From positions 1-42,873 of the forward strand of contig NW_026971809.1 of the NCBI RefSeq assembly GCF_026151205.1: a stretch of 42,873 nucleotides of DNA, written 5' to 3'. This document shows positions 38,680-42,873 of the stretch, in pieces (position 1 is the stretch's first letter; each line of letters begins with the position of its first letter). The translations under genes and the position numbers were made by a program. Origin of the DNA: Bolinopsis microptera. Lineage: Eukaryota > Ctenophora > Tentaculata > Lobata > Bolinopsidae. The notes beneath the pieces were generated by a model. The model worked only from the letters and a program-made list of their open reading frames with translations, did no database searches and was not told the origin of the DNA.

Positions 38680-38807
38680 ACTTAGCACGTGACCTTAGCA
38701 CGTGACCTTAGCACGTGAACTTAGCACGTGACCTTAGCACGTGACCTTAGCACGTGACCTTAGCACGTGAGTCGACAACTTAGCACGTGACCTCCCTTAG
38801 CACATAG
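38647..38807. repeat. 13-bp CACGTG satellite overlapping the GPCR stop
   Basis: Eleven CACGTG cores in units of CACGTGACCTTAG, plus a decayed CACATAG at the end. Most units are exactly 13 bp. Two late ones are expanded (20 and 17 bp). The base after CACGTGA varies in a partly regular C, A, C, C, A order, suggesting a 39-bp higher-order repeat. Each core is a palindromic E-box. The array encodes the last GPCR codons and its TGA. Confidence 0.95.
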
Positions 38808-40497
38808 TCGGTATCTTCTATTCAGCAAGAATGTCTTATTAACAGTCTTTTGCTCATACTAAAAAGTGTTAAATTAATGTTTGTAGGTTTATAATTATAG
38901 CCTACCAAGACACGCGCCGAGTTGGACTCGTCGACGGTCTTGATATTTGAAACAAAGTATCACCCGTTAAATTAATGTTTACATTTTATTTATGACCTTT
39001 AAGATTGCATTATAAAATGATTTTGAATTTTACTTGTGCCATGTACCCGGGGCACATTATATATTAACTCGCCATCCTGTATCAACTACCATATATAGCA
39101 ATTATAGCTATATAGAGACAGATGATCGCGAAGAACTAAAAACATGAAATCTGCTCAAACTTGCAGTTGCAATGAAAAGGAGAATTTGCAAATTTTCTCG
39201 TCGATTCAATTAACTTTAAGTAACCTAACCACTCTCAAAAACATTTAGGTTGAACTTGAAGAATATTACGTAGTAAATAATTCTATATCGATCAAGATGC
39301 AACTCAGAAAATTGCTCCTCATGCAGGAGCTGTGGGATCTTCCGAGTAATTAAGTTAAACATTAAGTGGCAGCTCGAAGTGACCCCTGACAGTAATTGAA
39401 ACCAACTTGAATCTATGTATTTTTGAACGCTTATTCCGAATCAACCCAAATGACATAGGGTTAAAAATAAAAATGCTCCCCTGGCGAAATTGAAAAACCA
39501 TCTTGATCACGTGATATGACCATATATGGAAGTCAGTCTAATTTATCGATAACGTAACATATGCTTCAGTTAGGCATTGCGTTAGGGTTAGGATTGGGGG
39601 GATCAGTGTAGATTAGGGTTAACTTTAAGGTCAGTATAGAGGGCTAGGTTTAAGGGTTCGAATAGTCATTCAGGGCCACCTAGAGAACGTGTTAAAAAAG
39701 TCAAGAGACCTGAGACAGTCGAGAATCATCATCCGGTTCAACCAGTAGACAAATATTTAACGAACATTGGCTCGACTGCATCGAGGCGGGGTATCCGCAT
39801 TTCACAAATGCCTTGATCGTACTCAGCTGTGCACTACTTCACTGCAGCTAGTGCAGTTAAATTGGTATTTTTAGCAACCTGATTTTAAAATTGCCGATTT
39901 GATGGTTAATGACGTATTTTGAATACGCTTACTTTTTTGAGAAGCAAATATGGCTGTAGTTTTTGACGAATTTTTGACAAATTTAACATCGCTGAATAAA
40001 ACCTGTGAGACTGGCCTCTAGCTCGCCATTTTTGAGATTCAAGCAAATCGAGGATGTTCGAAGGGTGCAGGATGTTCAGCACGACAAAAATTATTTCGTA
40101 GGCCCTAAAATGATCATCCAGATCCAGTCTTAACTTTAAATTGGATATAACTCATTAGAGCTGAAGTTACTTTGATACGTTGGACTAAAACTTGTAAGAC
40201 TGGCCTCCAACTCCAAGTCCAGTCTGTACGGTAACTTTTTTCATTTTTCGCATGACATTTGCGAACATTGATTTGTATCATCAAATTGTAAGCTATAATC
40301 ACAACTAGAACTTAACATTTCACCTGCACTTCCAGTTCTGACTCTCCGTATGACCCTCATCAGTCATCACCTTACCACCTTGTATTGTGCCTTACTGGGG
40401 AACACTCTTCTGTTTTTCTGCAACCGCACCTAACGTCATGAGTCATCTCTCACTCTGTTCCCTGCGTGTAATTGGTAATCATGTTATAACCATTTCC
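38808..40497. other. Intergenic; repeat copy C and minor duplications
   Basis: Apart from the structured repeat at 38881-38972 I see no gene. A ~27-bp phrase (AAACYTGTRAGACTGGCCTC) occurs at about 40000 and 40187. Short GTTAGGGTTAGG sequence at about 39583 is too brief to be telomeric. The 62-codon minus frame at 40114-40302 is not convincing. Confidence 0.45.
38881..38972 (+). repeat. Structured dispersed repeat, copy C
   Basis: GTAGGTTTATAATTATAGCC (loop enlarged by six bases), then CGCGCCGAGTTGGACTCGTC, then GACGGTCTTGATATTTGAAA, then GTATCACCCGTTAA. Same orientation as copies A and D; lies 74 bp after the GPCR satellite. Confidence 0.8.
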
Positions 40498-40601
40498 TTG
40501 TAGGTTTATAACCTACCAAAACGCTCGCCGAGTTGCACTTGTCGACGGTCTTTGAATACAAATATTTGAAACAAATATTTTACAAGTATCACCCTTTAAG
40601 T
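40498..40601 (+). repeat. Structured dispersed repeat, copy D (most complete)
   Basis: Three consecutive stem-loops can be drawn: GTAGGTT-TAT-AACCTAC; GAGT-TGC-ACTT (one G-U); and AAATATTTG-AAA-CAAATATTT, followed by GTATCACCCTTTAA. This copy defines the ~100-bp unit. Confidence 0.8.
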
Positions 40602-40949
40602 TTAACCATTTTGTTTAACTAGTCAAGTCACACACTACACACTGTGAAATTGTCTTTTGTACAATAACTTTGCCGCATAGGATAGGGATATAGTAGTTAT
40701 ACTAATAGTAATTACTAATACCAATAGCAAATATTAGATAATGTGTTTTGTTTCAGTTCATTTCGTTTCGGTTGTTGTAAAGTTGTACGTTAAGTTTAAC
40801 AAATGATATTATAATAGCCTGTCATAGTGCATAGTGTCATAACGTTACCAAAATTGCACTTTTTGTCCATTACTTCTCGGGCATCAGGGAAACATTTTTT
40901 ATTTTACTGCTCACGCCATGGTGCATGGAGGATGATTAGGAATGATTGG
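40602..40949. other. AT-rich intergenic spacer
   Basis: No gene or notable repeat seen. Confidence 0.4.
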
Positions 40950-41307
40950 GCGACATCTGTCCGACTCAGAAAATAGGTTATTTGGACAATAGTTTATGTC
41001 TAAAGTATGGTGGTTATAGGACGAATAATCTGTGTAAGTTTAAGCGAGTTTCTATGTGCCAAGTTTAAGATATTACCTTAAACACAAAAAATATATCCAA
41101 TTCGGTGGTTTTCAGTGGTTCCAAAGCATATATCTGGAGATCCAACGATACGATTTTCTTGAAACTTTCTAGATAGTAAGATAGCTTTAAGACAATACAA
41201 ATAATTTGTGCAAGTTTGGATAAATTTCTATGTGCCAAATTTTAGATATCACTTCAAATACACGAAAATAGTGCTGTCGGACAGATGTCGCTGTCGGACA
41301 GATGTCG
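40950..41307. mobile_element. Inverted-repeat element, possible MITE
   Basis: GCGACATCTGTCCGAC at 40950-40965 is the exact reverse complement of GTCGGACAGATGTCGC at 41276-41291. A second right-end copy follows at 41293-41307, making a 17-bp tandem duplication of the terminus. The interior contains a diverged direct duplication (GTRCAAGTTT...TTTCTATGTGCCAA at about 41030 and 41210). No target duplication was identified and there is no transposase. Confidence 0.5.
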
Positions 41308-42237
41308 TGTTACCATTAGGGAATCAACGTCCAAAATACATCGAATGAAGATAATTTTAGTTTTATATTCCCAGGGGCCTTCTGTACAACTTTTTAAAAT
41401 CCTTGGGAGTGATTTAGTTGTTTATAGTGGGACCGAACAACGAGACAATAGACATACACCGAACAACTGGCACTAGTAAAATAATCATAAAATCCATCTT
41501 TCTAGACGTATGTATTTTTGACCGTTGACTTGAAGTTGAATTAAAGTTTCACGGTCAAATTTAGATATGATGGAATGACAGGCTGAGAGCAGCCCAGTAA
41601 AATCCTTTTATATTATACTATTGTGTCCAATGAATTGTTAGGTTGCCAATATAATATGCAGCAGAAAAGTGACCTTTTTCCTGTAACAGCCTCTACTACA
41701 TCTAAAAATATTCTGATCATTGTCTTATATACCTTGTATTTTTAAAATTATTCAGGTAAAACTAGTATATGTGATAAGGTCTATGGATAAGGATTTATAA
41801 TAATATATTTAACAGTCTATTTACATCATAGCTTTGGACACTATGATTATAACTGTCTACTGCATGATGCAATTCTCAGTTATTGATCTCACATGTATAG
41901 TTGTCAATATTTGATGTTTTAGGAGTTTATACTAATAAATATAATTACTCGATAGTAAAATTTGGGGGCCGGGCTACAAGTACAACAATTACTAAGAAGA
42001 CATTCTTTGTATTTTGAGCTATATGTTTTATAGTATTATATGGAGTATGTTTAGTATGGATCTGGCACGGTATAACTATAAAATTTTGCACTATCAAAGC
42101 GATAGGTACGTGTAATCTTTGTGATTGTGAACATCACAGCCTGCAACAGCCCGCTGGAGGTCTCGAATTGCAAACTTTATCTTGTATCGCATGTCCACCT
42201 ATTCGCTCTTAACTAGCACACAGGAGTCAGCCGAAGC
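41308..42237. other. AT-rich intergenic, no gene seen
   Basis: A 63-codon plus frame at 41285-41476 partly overlaps the inverted-repeat terminus and shows no domain. Nothing else recognised. Confidence 0.4.
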
Positions 42238-42303
42238 GCACTGTTCGACAGTACTACTGCCATGGCACTGCTCGACAGTACTACTGCCATGGCACTGTTC
42301 GAC
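42238..42303. repeat. 27-bp minisatellite, 2.4 units
   Basis: Unit GCACTGYTCGACAGTACTAC plus TGCCATG, present at 42238, 42265 and partly at 42292, with one T/C difference between units. Confidence 0.92.
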
Positions 42304-42400
42304 CAGGGATCCTGACTGTAGCGGCCGCTGAAGGATGACCCTCTAGTCCAGGGATATTGTAAACTAGACTAACACTGGTGTGCCCACCTACGAGTGAAAT

Positions 42401-42452
42401 TGAAACGTCGCGCGCCTGAAACGTCGCGCGCCTGAAACGTCGCGCGCCTGAA
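42401..42452. repeat. 16-bp GC-rich minisatellite, 3.25 units
   Basis: TGAAACGTCGCGCGCC repeated exactly at 42401, 42417 and 42433, then a partial unit. It is CpG-dense and contrasts with the AT-rich surroundings. Confidence 0.94.
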
Positions 42453-42873
42453 AGCATGACAATGTCAGCCGCGCCGAAAGCTTTCATAAGGTTTCAGTAA
42501 TCGCGTCTGCGGCAAATTAGAAAATTTTTTAAAATTTGCCAGTATTTGTCACAATTTGGCGGGACTGGGATATGATGCATTGGTTCGGTTAAAAAACCAC
42601 CAGATATAATGATAACAAGATTAACGGTGACTGAAATATGGCGAAAACTTGTTTAGCCCACAGCTATTGAAAATGTCGAGTTTACGAAGCTTGATGACTT
42701 AATGATAACACAATTCTTTTAGGCAGGTAAAGATATTAAATCAAATACGTGAAAACATAGCACAGTATGATAAATAAATGAACATTATTCTTAGCTTATT
42801 CCTTTTGTGTGAATAAGATCACCGTAGCAGACAGCAGTTCACGCAACATTGGCCGTGTGGACTGCTTGTCACT
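42453..42873. other. Right flank, no gene seen
   Basis: AT-rich sequence with no recognised coding or repeat signal. Confidence 0.4.

Noticed and set aside
39575-39660. Telomere-like TTAGGG repeats and a GGTTCGAAT box B
   Set aside because: Only two adjacent TTAGGG-like units and no box A at tRNA spacing.
1-42873. CRISPR array or bacterial operon structure
   Set aside because: No spaced direct repeats of CRISPR type; introns, retrotransposons and a GPCR show animal DNA.

Overview
The window looks like nuclear DNA of an invertebrate animal. It is AT-rich, has GT-AG introns, and most recognisable coding sequence comes from retrotransposons. Two host genes can be supported: a spliced kringle-domain gene and a single-exon class A (rhodopsin-like) GPCR. 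The receptor style (ART in place of DRY), the TE mix and the compact introns suggest a cnidarian or a similar non-bilaterian marine animal. That placement is inference, not shown by a marker gene.

Left part (1-17 kb): no confident host gene. It holds a perfect 389-bp palindrome with a tRNA-like cloverleaf in each arm, a 412-bp MITE with TA target duplication, truncated non-LTR reverse transcriptase remnants (2.65-2.9, 5.7-6.7, 11.85-12.04 kb), GC-rich dispersed repeats, a miRNA-like hairpin at 9.3 kb, and a diverged 0.6-kb tandem duplication whose two copies each carry a long hairpin with co-varying arms.

Middle (17-25 kb): a forward non-LTR retrotransposon with an intact 948-aa endonuclease/RT ORF, and possibly an upstream ORF joined through an A9 run. 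An opposite-strand non-LTR RT fragment follows. Then comes a five-exon gene, fragmented by introns and easily missed, for a small secreted kringle protein with an acidic linker and a GPI-signal-like tail.

Right-middle (27.3-37 kb): a nested transposon resolved to the base. A near full-length RTE-like element on the minus strand (27335-36967, 11-bp target duplication) was interrupted by an intact minus-strand Ty3/Gypsy element (28298-34421) with identical 86-bp LTRs and a 4-bp target duplication. Gag and Pol are both open and are offset by a -1 frame with a candidate slippery site.

Right end (37-42.9 kb): the GPCR gene, whose last codons and stop lie inside a 13-bp CACGTG satellite; two copies of a structured ~100-bp repeat also seen twice near 16 kb; an inverted-repeat element; and two small minisatellites. 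The host genes show no operon-like linkage. The region is best read as TE-dense sequence with two isolated host genes.
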